Of a stretch of 64,000 bases of DNA, positions 23,836 to 35,555 are shown one piece after another. The position numbers were made by a program, and so were the translations under genes. The stretch is from Sinonovacula constricta. Its lineage: Eukaryota > Mollusca > Bivalvia > Cardiida > Solecurtidae. How positions within the stretch are numbered: the first letter of the stretch is position 1; every line of letters begins with the position of its first letter. Location of the stretch: assembly GCA_007844125.1 (NCBI GenBank), contig CM017555.1:28333658-28397657 (forward strand), written 5' to 3'. The notes under the pieces were generated by a model. It was given only the letters and a program-made list of their open reading frames with translations. It did not search any database and had not been told where the DNA came from.

Positions 23836-26800
23836 CAATTAGATTGCGCTGTTTAAGAACACATCATTCATGGTATTCCGCCTGTTCTCAGTATAGTCTG
23901 AAATTTAAAGACGAATGTGCTGATTAATCTGCTGATTGAAAGACTTCCCGAAAAAGATTGTAGACAGTCGGTCATTAAGCGTAGGCATATCAGTTTAAAC
24001 AGGAAACAAATAATATGCGTAGATAAATATTGACATTTAAGTAGCTAAACGGACTGTTTTAAACGTTGAACAAAACAATATATGCAGTCATTGTTTCGTC
24101 TAGCGGTTCAACAATACTTAACATTAGCCAAGCGAATTGACACACGTTCTTATTTGTAATGTTATAGTCGGTGTCTGACAGTTTGTACCATTTGTCTCAA
24201 GGAATAACAACGACGTTACGTAACGAAGTAACATAAAAACGTCCTCCATCGCGCTTTTCGCTTATGCTTTAAAGTTGTGTTAACAGCGAAGCAGAAATCC
24301 CACTTGTCATTGCAAGAAGTTAGTTTCCATCTGAGCCACGCGGCAGATATAGCAACTTTAAACTAAGAAAATCACGTGACAACTTAATATTTGAAATCCC
24401 GTTATATCGCCATCCATGTAATTTGCGTTGACGTCAAAATCTATTTTAGCGGTGATAACTATCGTACGTTCATATAAATTTGGAAAGATTGAATATTTAG
24501 AGTGATTTGTCATGTCTAACAATATATTTATTGGTAAAGATCGTCTTTGCTTAGACAGAACTATGGGTATCTTCGAATGATATGCCCACATCTTCTAATG
24601 CCATAATGACATATTGTAACATGTTAGATATAGACAAACTAAAGTATTTGATATAAAAATGAATATTGTTCTGATTGTATGTGAATGTAAACTTGAATTA
24701 TGTTGTTAAATATATGTTATTTCAAATGATGCAAACTGTAAATTTTTCGTCAACAATCTTCTGAACAACCGTATTAACTCAAACATTGTTTAAATGTTAT
24801 TGTACATAAAAGTGCTAAATAAGTACTTTTTTCAAGTTTGATATAATAATAGAAGACTCATACTTATGTGTGAATATATTAGTTTAATGACAAGATAGAA
24901 AAAATATCAACTAACAAAGAATTAAATTTATGCATATAAATATAATTTTTGGAGCTCGAGTTTCCTTTTCGTGTCATCCGACCTGTTTTGTACCGTATGT
25001 GTTATACATGATCAAATAGTCGTACATTGAATGGACAATGTACAAGAGGTGGTGGTTGAATGCTCAGGTGGTGAAGGAAATGAAAACATATCACTGGGAC
25101 TGGCAAACATTTTTGTTTATGGTTTATCTCGAATCTTGTAACAGCTATTCTGCACAACCTCATTACTTGGTTTATTCATCTTGTAGGGGCACTATACTGC
25201 TTTTTACATTAAGTCGAGCTATATTAAAACAAAGTCAATATATTGCGCTAGGAGGGAATATTTGGCATTCCCGAAATGTATTTTAAGCTATTTATGTACC
25301 AGAGAAAACAAACCAGTTTGATTAGAAATTAACAAGAAATACGCATATATATTTGCGTCTTTTGTGTTAACGACTAAATTCGCATGATAGTATCAGGTTC
25401 GATTTAATTTTATTATATAAATAGAATAGTTATCTTTTATCATGCACCTGATTTAGTAATAACTTAAGTATGTTTTATACAGCAGCAAGTGACTATTTGA
25501 ATTCAAGTACAGTTCTACTTACGTGTACATGTTGTGCTCACTTATAAATTTGAAAAAAAAAAAAATGCTTCCTATTGTATATTCCCCTTCAACATAGCCA
25601 CGTTTGCTTTAATAATTGTGGCAGTCATTCCTCCTTAGGTAACACTTTACCACCAAACATATAGATTATACGTGGACAGGTTTACACGTATTTTGCGTTT
25701 TACGGCACACCGGCTCTTGTCTCCATACGACGCAAAATGTTAGTATGTGTCTGGCTAGAAAAGTGTCCCTTACCTAATGACAATAAACACTGTCCTTTGG
25801 TAAGTTGACATTGAACATCTCAATAATCTAAAACATTAGAACCAATTGGAGAGGCCAGTCTGTCCGTTTGTTGCTAAAAATCAGGAGTAGTTTAGAGAAA
25901 TATATTATACAAAATTCGTAAACTGTGTATTTCCGATTATTATTTTTGTCTCCATATTCCTTTCCTATAAAACTATAATCAATTCTATACCTGTAATAGC
26001 ATGGAACTATTCCCATGAATCGGTTTTTCGGTATTAAATAACTTGAAATGCACGGTGCTAAAAAACAGCAGTTGTTTTGTTGAAATGACGTCAAACACAC
26101 ACAATTCTCACAAGAGCGACGATTCTAAATTGGCATTAGAACTTTTGTCAGTTACAGAGTCAGATTCCATCACATGAATGTAAGTGTGCAATTCAGGAAG
26201 ACCTTTAAACTAGTGCACTCAATAAATAACTACAAATTTATTGACACAATATACACTGTTTAAGGCATTATGAAGGTTATCGTGACAAGAACATTCAAAA
26301 CAGCAAGAAAATATAGATTAGGAGAAAGGGCAAATATAGAATACACATTTTGATTTGAAAATTACTGAGTTGTACAAAGCGATGTGTAAGGATATGGCAG
26401 TATCGCAGTTATAAGTCGAAATGTAATTTCTTTCAAAATTGTTTATGCGTTGTTGCATAATGCGTGGTTTTTACTGTAGACATTTTGAAAGCACACCAAC
26501 ATTTATTTCAGCTGGTCTGAATAAAGATAAAACTTTCATAGTGGTGACGAAAACGTATTTGATGGAAAATTAAAAGTGAACACGTGTTTCCATATGTGAT
26601 GTTTATTTGTGTATCTAAATGATACTCCTTAACATTTAATGTGTCGGTCAATGACCTTAACAAAAGCACTGCATCCTTTCAGTACATGTATATATCATAC
26701 AATGCCACGTACTTCTTGGTCATTGCAATCCAGCTCTACAATAACTCTTTTTATATATATAATTATATTACATATTGGAGTAAATGTGATGTTTGTGCTT

Positions 26801-28937
26801 AATAAGACATCATTAAATTGAAACATAATGCTCTAGTGTTCCATTCTATTAATTGTAATGAATAGTTTCCAGTTCTTGCAGATGTATGAATGTAATTTGA
26901 TACTTTTGTCACATAGCCCCTATCGGACATTGTCTTTATTACACGGTTTGTTAAATTAAATATAGAATATGCATTCTAATCCATTGTAAATATGAATATG
27001 TAATAAGTATAATGTTTTTGGTAAATGCTCGCATTAAAAACTATAAATACATTCGACTAATATTGTGTTATTATATACAAATGTATGAAAGACAAAAGTA
27101 AATGGAAACACAATTTCATGGTCACTCCCATCATAAAATATATGTATAAGTTGCAAACTATTAACATCGGCTTCTGTATTTACTGGATCGTGTACTAATT
27201 TGATGTGTTGTGGCTCTGCTTGCTAGTCCAGAGACAATTTAATCCCATCAAAGAAAAAAACTAATTCCAGGACTAGTATGGATGCATTTTAAATTATGAG
27301 TATAAACACTGATTGGTGAACATGCAAATGTTTAAAAAATAATCTAAAATGGTTGTTTGACTAATCTTCTTAGCGGACAATCTTATTTTGTTTGTCAAGA
27401 AAACAGTTTTCAATGGTGTTTCTTTTATCAAACTGTATATGATGTTTACATAGAACACAAATTATCCTACAAGCAATAAGAAATTATGCTAAATTTAAAG
27501 CCTACTATAAGTTTATCCCATTTTGCTGAATTGATCGATGGAAGTTATATGTATTTATTTTGTTTAACCTTTGCGATTTCTTCAGCGGATCCTATGGGAA
27601 AATAGCTATCACTACAGTGAGTCGAAGGAGTAGTACGGTGCACCCAACATAACACGAAACAATATAGCAGGAAATAAGGACATACTTATGTCATTAATTC
27701 AGCAGTGAAAAAATATACTTTATAGCTGAAATAAATATTGTTAAAGTATTAAAGTCTTAGAAAACATTCGTGAGCATATTTTATTATATTTGAATGCTAG
27801 TAGTATTTATGAAAATGGAGTGTTTGATTTATCTAGAACATTAATGTACGTAGTATAAATAAATAAATATGATCAGATGTGTTTAGTCTACACAAATGTC
27901 GAATTAAAATGTCCACCGGTTTGTGTATTATCTTTTAGATATATGTGTTGCAATTGTTTGCTTCCATACGTTATTCGAAGTTGTATGATACATTGATATT
28001 GCTGTAATTAAAAAAAATCAATAGTATGTGTCACTAAACATTTGTGTCTCCAATCATGGTTGGCCGAGGACACACACCTCATTAAATCCGTCGATGTATA
28101 TGCATATGGAAATAGTAGAAATGGCCGAGTCTCAACATTTTGAATGTTTTAATAGTTTTATGGTTCTTTTTCAAACAAAAAACATACATCTTTTGAAATA
28201 AAGCATTTGGCAAATTAGTATTTACTTCTATTGGATAAGGATGTTGTATGGGAACATTGTATTATTTGTCATACATTAAACGTACGTCACAACCACCAAA
28301 ATAGACAATAAAATATACAAACAACGCAATAACGGCATGACTTATAACAACAACGGACGTAAATACACTAATGAAGTTATGGTTATTATAACAGTTTAAG
28401 TCGCGTTCGTCATTCCACCAGCAGAGCTATTTCAGGCATGCGCTTGGTGTAAAACTTAACAAGGTTCATGGGCAATATGTTGCGAATGAGAACAAATACA
28501 AGTGATTGAAATGACAGTATTATGGTGGCATATTATCATAATTACAAAACACGTGTTCGAGGTTACAATAAGAAATGATAGTCCGCCTTTGTTTGTCGAT
28601 GTTTGGTAATGCTGGATAAAGTTATTGCAGTTAATTGTACATGTCAATCTCACAGGAAGTGTGTATATAAACATAGACAAGTACATGTTAACCAATTGCT
28701 AGGAAGATTGAGCGCGAAACAGACTTGCACACTCAAGTCTATAACAATACATTTCCTGTAACTAGTTTGTTAGGATATAAACAGCCTGAGGGGTTCCATC
28801 CCTGTTAATGACATTCTCTCTTTGACAATGAAGACTTTTTAGGGAAAATTAGACTTGCCATATCCCTCACGTAAGTGTATTAGATAGTGTTACTATGCTT
28901 TTAGATCGCATATTGCCACTGTAACATGCAATATCGT

Positions 28938-29164
28938 GATTTGGGATTTGGGATGTGCCGGCATTTTTGCCGATAATGTGCAGCGACATTTCTATAATTG
29001 AAACACTTATAAGGTACCGAGGGACTGAACATGGACGATGCATTATACTGATAACGACAATGCAGGCGTAATGCTGTGCCCTTAGCCCATAGCGTAAGAA
29101 GGTAAGCCACTATTACCAACTTTAAAGTCTTCTGTTAAACACGGCCGGGGTTTGAACCCTTGAC
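28938..29164 (-). mobile_element. SINE-B, minus-strand copy in unit A
   Basis: Reverse-orientation member of the SINE-B family: the complement reads GGGTTCAAACCCCGGCCGTG, then GACTTTAAAGTTGGTAATAG, GGGCACAGCATTACGCCTG and CACATTATCGGCAAAAATGC. Nine-base target duplication CAATATCGT at 28929-28937 and 29165-29173. Shared with unit B at 49369-49603. Confidence 0.85.
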
Positions 29165-30529
29165 CAATATCGTTTAAAAAGAAAATGAGCTTTAATATTG
29201 AAAAAAAGCCTTTACCTTTGAATACAAAAAGGAAAAACGTAGCAACTTCTTGGCTTGTGAAATCCTTGTTATTCCATTTCAGATAAACCATAATGTTATT
29301 TTTGTATAAAAAACAAAGTTTTGACTTACATTCATAAAACATAAACATACAAGTTGTTTTCTTTCGTATCAGAATAACATTTCTTTAAGAAATCGTATTT
29401 CATTTAATGGTAATATCCGCACATCTTAAACGACTATCCATCAATTCAGGTTCCTTGAGTATTCGACAAAGATCTACAGCTTTTATAGCTGCTACAATGC
29501 CGATCTTGTTTATGTATACTAGTATAATCTTCATTAATTGCAGTAAATCGAAAACAAATATTGCGATCATACTCCACGGCATTTGTTTTACTGACTTTAT
29601 TATATGGAGTTTGCTCCATCTGTAATGCTGAACATTTCATCGAAAGCGGCGTTAACCCAAAGAAGATAAAGGATTCCCTCCTTAAGGAACACGCTTAGAA
29701 CATACGGCTGTTATTAGTGTTATTAATCCTTTCATTTGCATAGTTTTTTCATAAAGTTGTAATCAAATTAATATTTTTTGTTGGTCTAAACTGACCTCTC
29801 AAATGACTATTGATGAAGGAAAACAAATAACTATGCTGCAGGTTAAGTGATGCAATAAAAGCTGCATGTATGAATGTAGCTTTTAGCATGCTAATAACAA
29901 AATTAAACAGTTCGATGAGGAAGAATAACATGCGTATAAACATCACATATTTAAAAATAAATGTCTGTGTGAATTATTAAATGACAACCTATTATATGGA
30001 ACACTAGATTTCTTGGACAATCATAATGGTCGGTGTCAGTTAAGCTCATCACAAGGTAGGTTTACGTTACATTGCCGAAAAAACACAAGCACGTGGAAAT
30101 TTAGCTTTTAATTGAGAATTGCATAATCACAACTATGCAAAGTTGTTGACGAAGCGCAGTAAATGTTTGACAAACTTTAGTTCTAGAATGCATTCAACAT
30201 TGAACATTAGTTCATACAGTTAAGGGCAGATATAAAAGTATTGATGTTAAACGTATAAGGAAAACTATTCATTTGATATTCTCGATATATTTAGGCCATG
30301 TCGTCGTAAATCGGTTTTCATAATTATAAATAACACAATAATTAGGTTATCAAAAGTAGTCCATCATACAAATTCTCTAATTTGGTCAATGTTTAGTAAA
30401 TCTGCATTGTTTGGTTTTATTCATTGAAGATAGCGTATGAAGGTGTGCACTGAAGTTATTCATTTCTTGCAGACGACATTAGTCGGTGAAGCGAAGATAC
30501 CATACTGATGTTCTTAGATACACACGTGG

Positions 30530-30776
30530 GTCAGCTTGCGGATCGGGAGGTCGCGAGTTCAACCCAGACTGGGACAAACTAAAGACTTTTAAGCTGGTAG
30601 TTATGGCTTCCCTTCTAACGCTCGGGGCTAAGGGGATAGCATTACGCCTGACTCGGTGTCAGTAAAATGGACCGTCCAGGTTCAGTCGCTGGGCACCTCA
30701 TAAGTGCCGCTGTGCTATAAGAATAGAAATATCGCTGCACAATATCTGCAAAAATGACGGTAAATCCTTAACCCCC
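30530..30776 (+). mobile_element. SINE-B, plus-strand copy in unit A
   Basis: tRNA-like head with box B-like GGTCGCGAGTTCAACCC, then ACTTTTAAGCTGGTAGTTATGG and a 3' part with GCACCTCATAAGTGCCGC and CTGCAAAAATGACGGTAAAT. It is flanked by an 11-base duplication TACACACGTGG (30519-30529, 30777-30787). Unit B carries it at the same place; unit C has an uninterrupted site near 59905-59925. It therefore predates the A/B split and postdates the split from C, unless precisely lost in C. Confidence 0.88.
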
Positions 30777-31794
30777 TACACACGTGGACAAAATGATATT
30801 GCAAAAGACAATCGTAACACACCTCATTGTTTTGTAAATGCTGCAATGTCAACTATGGATATTATATAGACGTAGTAAATATAAAATAATCGGATGAGAC
30901 AATGTAAAATGTGCAATATGCTGGTGAAAAGAAGAATTCAAACTGCTTTTAAAAAGGGCATTTCTCAAAATTGTATGTGGCCTGATGCGAACTGTTTTAT
31001 CCATATACGCCTAGCATGCAGCTATTTAATCTAGGTGCAGAATATTAACTACAAAGGCAACCAGCCAGCTGGTTTATATGTATTTTTATTATATGGCTCA
31101 TACTCATAAAATTGAAAGATAATACTTTTAAGAAGTCGTTGCAAGAGAAAAGTGGATTTAGACAGCCATAATTAGATAAGAAGAGGACTGTGCTGGTTCG
31201 ATGTCAGCCAATCCCACGATCAAACACGTGGGTTCTTTTTGAATGGGCATTGATTATCAATACACCAACAATACAACACATGACAATTCTGCAGTATTGT
31301 CCCGAGGTAGAAGGGGTAATAAGGAACAGTGGAATCAAGTCTGCGACCGACGTCAACGCTCGGATTCAACTTCTGCAAACTTGACATATGTGAATGGTGA
31401 TTAATTTGGATTCTGGAGAAGTTCATGATGGCTTTTCTGTGCTAAAATATGCCAGGTCGTCAGACATAAATATTTTTTTCAATTATAAGACTTATTACAT
31501 ATTATTCATAGCATATATCGGAGATTGTTCGTGTTTTCTCGTCATTTCTTCTAAGTATTGTTTTCGGGAAACTTATTAACGACGTCCACCACCAAGATCA
31601 GAAAAGGCATCACGGATGCACTTTCATAGGCATTCAACTTATCTAATCAAGGAGGATTTTGTCTGAAGTTATTCTGTCGTTGTTACTAGATTCAACAATT
31701 TCTTAATATTATTAACACTATACTTTTAAATGTGTTGATATATCAATCTCTATGCCCGTGACGATTGTTTAACAAACGTTCCATTTACGTAAAT

Positions 31795-31798
<4 letters not shown>

Positions 31799-31852
<54 letters not shown>
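31799..31852. repeat. AT microsatellite upstream of FReD 2
   Basis: 54 bases of pure AT, ending about 53 bases before the start codon. Length in the sister copy is 18 bases (52250-52267). Confidence 0.95.
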
Positions 31853-31855
<3 letters not shown>

Positions 31856-31905
31856 ATAGTACACGAATCGGAATAACACTGATTCAGTATATTCCGCCGT
31901 GCAAT

Positions 31906-32193
31906 ATGTATTCGTGTGTGTTGCCCATGTTGATTTTCGCGTCAACAGTCGTCCGGCCGACACAAGGCAGTGCTTGGCAGACCAACCAAACTAGACTAGA
32001 CCCAATGACTGCGGATGTGTTCGGTCCATTTTCAGCCAATTCTGCGGTATACTGCATAAGCTATTGCATCAATCTTGAGATCCACTTCTTCGTATTCTAC
32101 TTTGTTAAAGATACTCAGTCATGTTACTGCAGTAAGGAGCTGGATACACGGCCTGAAAACCTGAGTGTACCTTTGATAACCTATGGCTATCAG
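31906..32193 (+). CDS. FReD gene 2, exon 1 (signal peptide + Cys-rich head)
   Basis: First coding exon of an intact secreted fibrinogen-related protein, 96 codons. The start is the ATG in a context (GTGCAATATGTATTC) also kept at the third locus and nearly so at the fourth; in-frame codons further upstream are only read-through of an AT microsatellite. Residues 1-21 form a hydrophobic signal peptide ending near PTQG. The head has four cysteines, C50, C54, C73 and C75 (C-x3-C-x18-C-x-C), with an FFVFYF core, and N-x-S/T sequons at N27 and N85. The spacing faintly recalls PAN/apple-type or WSC-like heads but is too short to assign. The exon ends in phase 0 at CAG|GTAAGT, a near-perfect donor. 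No coiled coil or collagen stretch is seen, unlike ficolins. Exon call confident; head-domain identity unknown. Confidence 0.88.
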
Positions 32194-34066
32194 GTAAGTC
32201 ATCATGTAGTCACGTGGATGACGTTTAAAGTATGTTTTAAATTTTATTTCATCTTAATATTGTAGTTATTTTCCAAACACATAGGGACTGTTATAATCAA
32301 CTTTGTGTTTGATTCCAGAAAATCATCACAGTGACACAATTAAGAAAATTAAATTTATAGTGATATCCAGCTTTTTGGTCAAAAGTGGCCCTAACAATTT
32401 CCTGATAGCATCATCACCGGCGCACCGTATGTCAGCTAGAAACCTGCTCACATTAATTCCGACCACGACCCGAACCAAGGTGGTAACATGGGCTTCAATG
32501 TCCGCGACTCTACAACTGTGCCGCCTGTCCCTCAATCAACGGAATTAAATATCCATAAAATGTCAACTAAGGCGCCAATTGTAGGGCTCCAACAGGTTCG
32601 ATGTAACGTCATATTGCGTGTTTCTTTATCGCATTGAGACGCACACACCTATTAATGCTTGACCTTATTGTGCAATTTAATTTTCCATATTCAGTACATT
32701 AGCAACTCTTACTGGCTTTTAAACACACGAAGGTAATACATGTGTGTTTAGTGATTACGATGCTATGTCTCTAAGAGTCAGTTCCCGTTCTTTTTTAGTA
32801 ACGCCCTGAGGTCATGTTTGACACCTTCATATATGTGTCTCTCACCATTACCAAATACTGTATCTGACTGGTTGATATATGTTCTTGTATTTGGACATAT
32901 CGATACAGCATTCTCTTTTTCTTTTTTTTGTAAAATTTAATAAATACGCTTTATCTGAAATAAAACGTCCAAGTTTTAGCTTCATATGCTATCAGCTTGG
33001 ATATGAAGTAAGATTCTAACGTTTGACTCTATTTATACAAATAATATTGTTTAATACTAAAATAAATTCCCTTTCTTTCCTTACAATATGTGAAACTGTA
33101 AGTGTACTAGTTGGATTTATTTTATATCATGTCCACATTGGATGGCAGTTGTAGAATAAAAAGTGAGAGGTAATGTAAACGAATTTAAGGGACACCCCTA
33201 ATTTGTGGTGTGGCCTCAATTGACCGGGTTTTACTATTTGTGTGTATAGTTTTTTCTAAAATTACCATAACAAAATCAAATATTGCATCCGTAGTCGTTA
33301 AAATTATTCAGTGTGTATTGTTTATACCTGCTTTCTCTTGTTTATCATACTTTTTAAATGAGAAAGTTTATTTGTTGAACTGAGTGTGACGTTAAATATT
33401 TTTTTTTAAGTTCAAATGTCGGGATACACAAAACATATTTTTCCGTAAAGGAAATTTGTCCTGTATCATACTATCCGTTTCTTGTTCCTCCAATCGCAAA
33501 CTTGCTGCAATACATCAAAAAGACAATATACATTCAATAAATATTGAATTATTACTTTTGTTAAGAATAGTTCGGCCATCTGCCATTTAAAAAAGCTTGT
33601 CACGTAATTCTGTTTCGCCGTCGTCTTTCTCTATATCTTTCGATTCGTTTTAAGCCCATTCCTACTAAACACTTTGTCCACTCCATTATATGTGTGTCAC
33701 TATCTCTCTCGCTCACCCACCTTCTCACTCTCTCTTTCTTCATCGCTCTTTCTCTCTATCTCTCTCGTTTTCTCTTTTTTTTGGAAAATGTCATCACAAA
33801 TCAGAAGTGATAAAACTATTTTTTTTTTTTTTTTTTTTTTTTTACAGTAACCAATTTAACATTTGCCGAATGTCGATAAAATAGACCTTTAATAATGAAT
33901 GGCACTATGAATTTACAGCTATAATAATCTTTCTATACTTCAGCCTGTACTTTTAGACGTATTTCGTTGATTTTCTCGCAATTAAAGATTTTCTGTGCTA
34001 TTCATACTACATGTATAATATTTAATTGATATCAAATATATATCGTATTTCCTTTGATAAATCTAG
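32194..34066 (+). other. Intron 1 of FReD gene 2
   Basis: Phase-0 intron of 1,873 bases with GTAAGT donor and TCTAG acceptor. It is nearly collinear with the intron of the third FReD gene at 52610-54449. It holds a tRNA-like minus-strand patch near 32375-32545, a CT-rich run at about 33700-33780 and a 25-base T run at 33819-33843 that is only 10 bases in the sister intron. I see no additional exon with convincing splice sites and conserved reading frame, so the gene is modelled with two coding exons. Confidence 0.8.
32375..32545 (-). mobile_element. Possible tRNA-derived repeat in FReD 2 intron
   Basis: The complement reads GGCGGCACAGTTGTAGAGTC then CTTGGTTCGGGTCGTGG, spaced like box A and box B of a tRNA. 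The paralogous stretch at 52775-52945 keeps the head as GGCGGCACAGTGGTTGAGTC with a mutated box B. No target duplication identified; only two paralogous copies are seen. Confidence 0.4.
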
Positions 34067-34717
34067 ATAGTTCCGAGGGACTGCCTCGATATATATGAAA
34101 GAGGGGACAGACAGGACGCAACGTTTCTCATTGAGCCGAACCCGGGTTCCCTTGCAACAGCCTGGTGTGACTTAACGAATGGTGGCTGGACCGTAATACA
34201 GCGACGCCAAGATGGGTCAGTGGACTTCTATAGGAACTGGTCGGATTATGCCGCCGGGTTTGGAGACCCCTCGGGAGAGTACTGGCTTGGTCTGGACAGC
34301 ATACATTACCTGACGCAAAACACGACGGAGCTGCACATCTACATGCAGACATTCGGAGATGTTTCACCTGTTGACGGCTTCGTTAAATATAGTTCTTTTA
34401 GTGTGGCCAACTCGTCCATGAAGTATCGTCTTAGTATCCAGGGTCATGAAGGTAGTGTTCCTGATTCTTTACTTGACTGGGAAAATGGGATGAAGTTCTC
34501 GACCTATGACAATGATAACGACAAATGGACAGGGGGCAGTTGCGCACAGACTTATAAAGGGGGCTGGTGGTACAACGCATGTCATAATAGCAATCTGAAT
34601 GGACTTTATCTCTCTGGTGTACACACTACGGTCGCAGATGGTGTCAACTGGATGTATCCATGGGGGCGCCGTTATTCCCTTAAGGCAACTATCATGAAAG
34701 TGAGGAGAGTACTATGA
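34067..34717 (+). CDS. FReD gene 2, exon 2 (complete fibrinogen C-terminal domain)
   Basis: Second and last coding exon, 216 residues plus TGA, giving a 312-residue protein with exon 1. The acceptor is the AG at 34065-34066, which keeps phase 0; an in-frame stop at 34064 excludes a longer exon. The domain opens PRDCLDIYERG and continues through GGWTVIQRRQDGS, GEYWLGLD and the C-terminal CHNSNLNG. Expected disulphide cysteines are present: C102 with C130 and C255 with C268. The calcium loop DNDND (residues 244-248) is complete as in fibrinogen gamma, and H269 after the last Cys is kept as in acetyl-group-binding FReDs. Likely a secreted pattern-recognition lectin; ligand unknown. A possible polyadenylation signal AATAAA lies at 34957. 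Its 3' half differs strongly from the sister copy at 54450-55100 while the 5' half is almost the same. Confidence 0.93.
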   Translation: MVPRDCLDIYERGDRQDATFLIEPNPGSLATAWCDLTNGGWTVIQRRQDGSVDFYRNWSDYAAGFGDPSGEYWLGLDSIHYLTQNTTELHIYMQTFGDVSPVDGFVKYSSFSVANSSMKYRLSIQGHEGSVPDSLLDWENGMKFSTYDNDNDKWTGGSCAQTYKGGWWYNACHNSNLNGLYLSGVHTTVADGVNWMYPWGRRYSLKATIMKVRRVL

Positions 34718-35074
34718 CAATGAGACTATTTAAAGTGTTACCTGTTCTGGTGATAAAATCGACTCGAAGCTTTTGAGCATCTACAATTATGGCCCAAATG
34801 GCCATATTGAATTTGACTTCATTACAGTTTTTACGCTTGTGTTCTATGTATAACACCACATTTGATATAATTTCTGATCGATGTTTATGTATCAAAGGTA
34901 AACTGAATGCATATATTTTTACACTGCTATGGTGTCATCGTACTAGACCGAACTTTAATAAATATTATTGTGTCAGGTAATGTTTAAGTGCAAAGATATT
35001 TATTTAATGTTGTAACTTAATTGCCTTTATTACTTCACTAGTTTGGTGTTGATTTTTCTAATTATGGGGTACAT

Positions 35075-35290
35075 AAGTCATATGAGCATTGCAACATATA
35101 CCCAAACTTGAAAGGGCCCAGGAAAAAAGGTATTCACATGCAAACTAAAAGTGATGGTAAGAAAAAAATCTAGTATGAGTCATTAAACAAAAAAAAGGAA
35201 TCCCAAAAGATACGGATATATTTTTTCGGAAAAAGGAACCTGCTAGGGTTGGGGTTTTACAGAGCTCTAAGCTCGCACTTCCTTTGTCTT
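35075..35290 (+). repeat. Dispersed repeat R1, copy 6 (downstream of FReD 2)
   Basis: CATATGAGCATTGCAACATA and ACAGAGCTCTAAGCTCGCAC mark the ends. The copy at 55520 occupies the matching place downstream of FReD 3, so it predates that duplication. Confidence 0.7.
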
Positions 35291-35452
35291 TAATCATTGA
35301 ATATTTAAATACATAGAAATGACTCATGGTCAGATGTTATTTTCATTGCATTCTATACATAGACCTTGACGTCACATTAACATACAGCCTTTAGTGGATT
35401 TTTTTATTCTCGAATTTGTTAAAAGTAATTAAATTTCAATATTGTAGTTTAC

Positions 35453-35469
35453 ACTCACACACACACACG

Positions 35470-35524
<55 letters not shown>

Positions 35525-35555
35525 ACAAACGCAAACACACCACACACACACACCA
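35453..35555. repeat. CA microsatellite
   Basis: CACA tract with GCAC and AAAC interruptions, downstream of FReD 2; not present at the matching place after FReD 3. Confidence 0.92.

Noticed and set aside
29400..29640. Overlapping open frames on both strands
   Set aside because: The unit B counterpart near 49855-50070 has indels disrupting all of them; no domain or splice support.
31190..31384. 64-codon open frame upstream of FReD 2
   Set aside because: The paralogous sequence at about 51635-51830 has single-base indels that break the frame (GAAGGGGTAATAAG against GAAGAGTAATAAGG), so it is not maintained as protein.
32303..32548. Possible extra exon between FReD exons 1 and 2
   Set aside because: The stretch is tRNA-like on minus, lacks good splice sites, and its frame is not kept in the sister intron.
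34128..34367. Minus-strand frame opposite the FReD exon (also at 54511-54750)
   Set aside because: Shadow of the FReD coding strand; no independent features.
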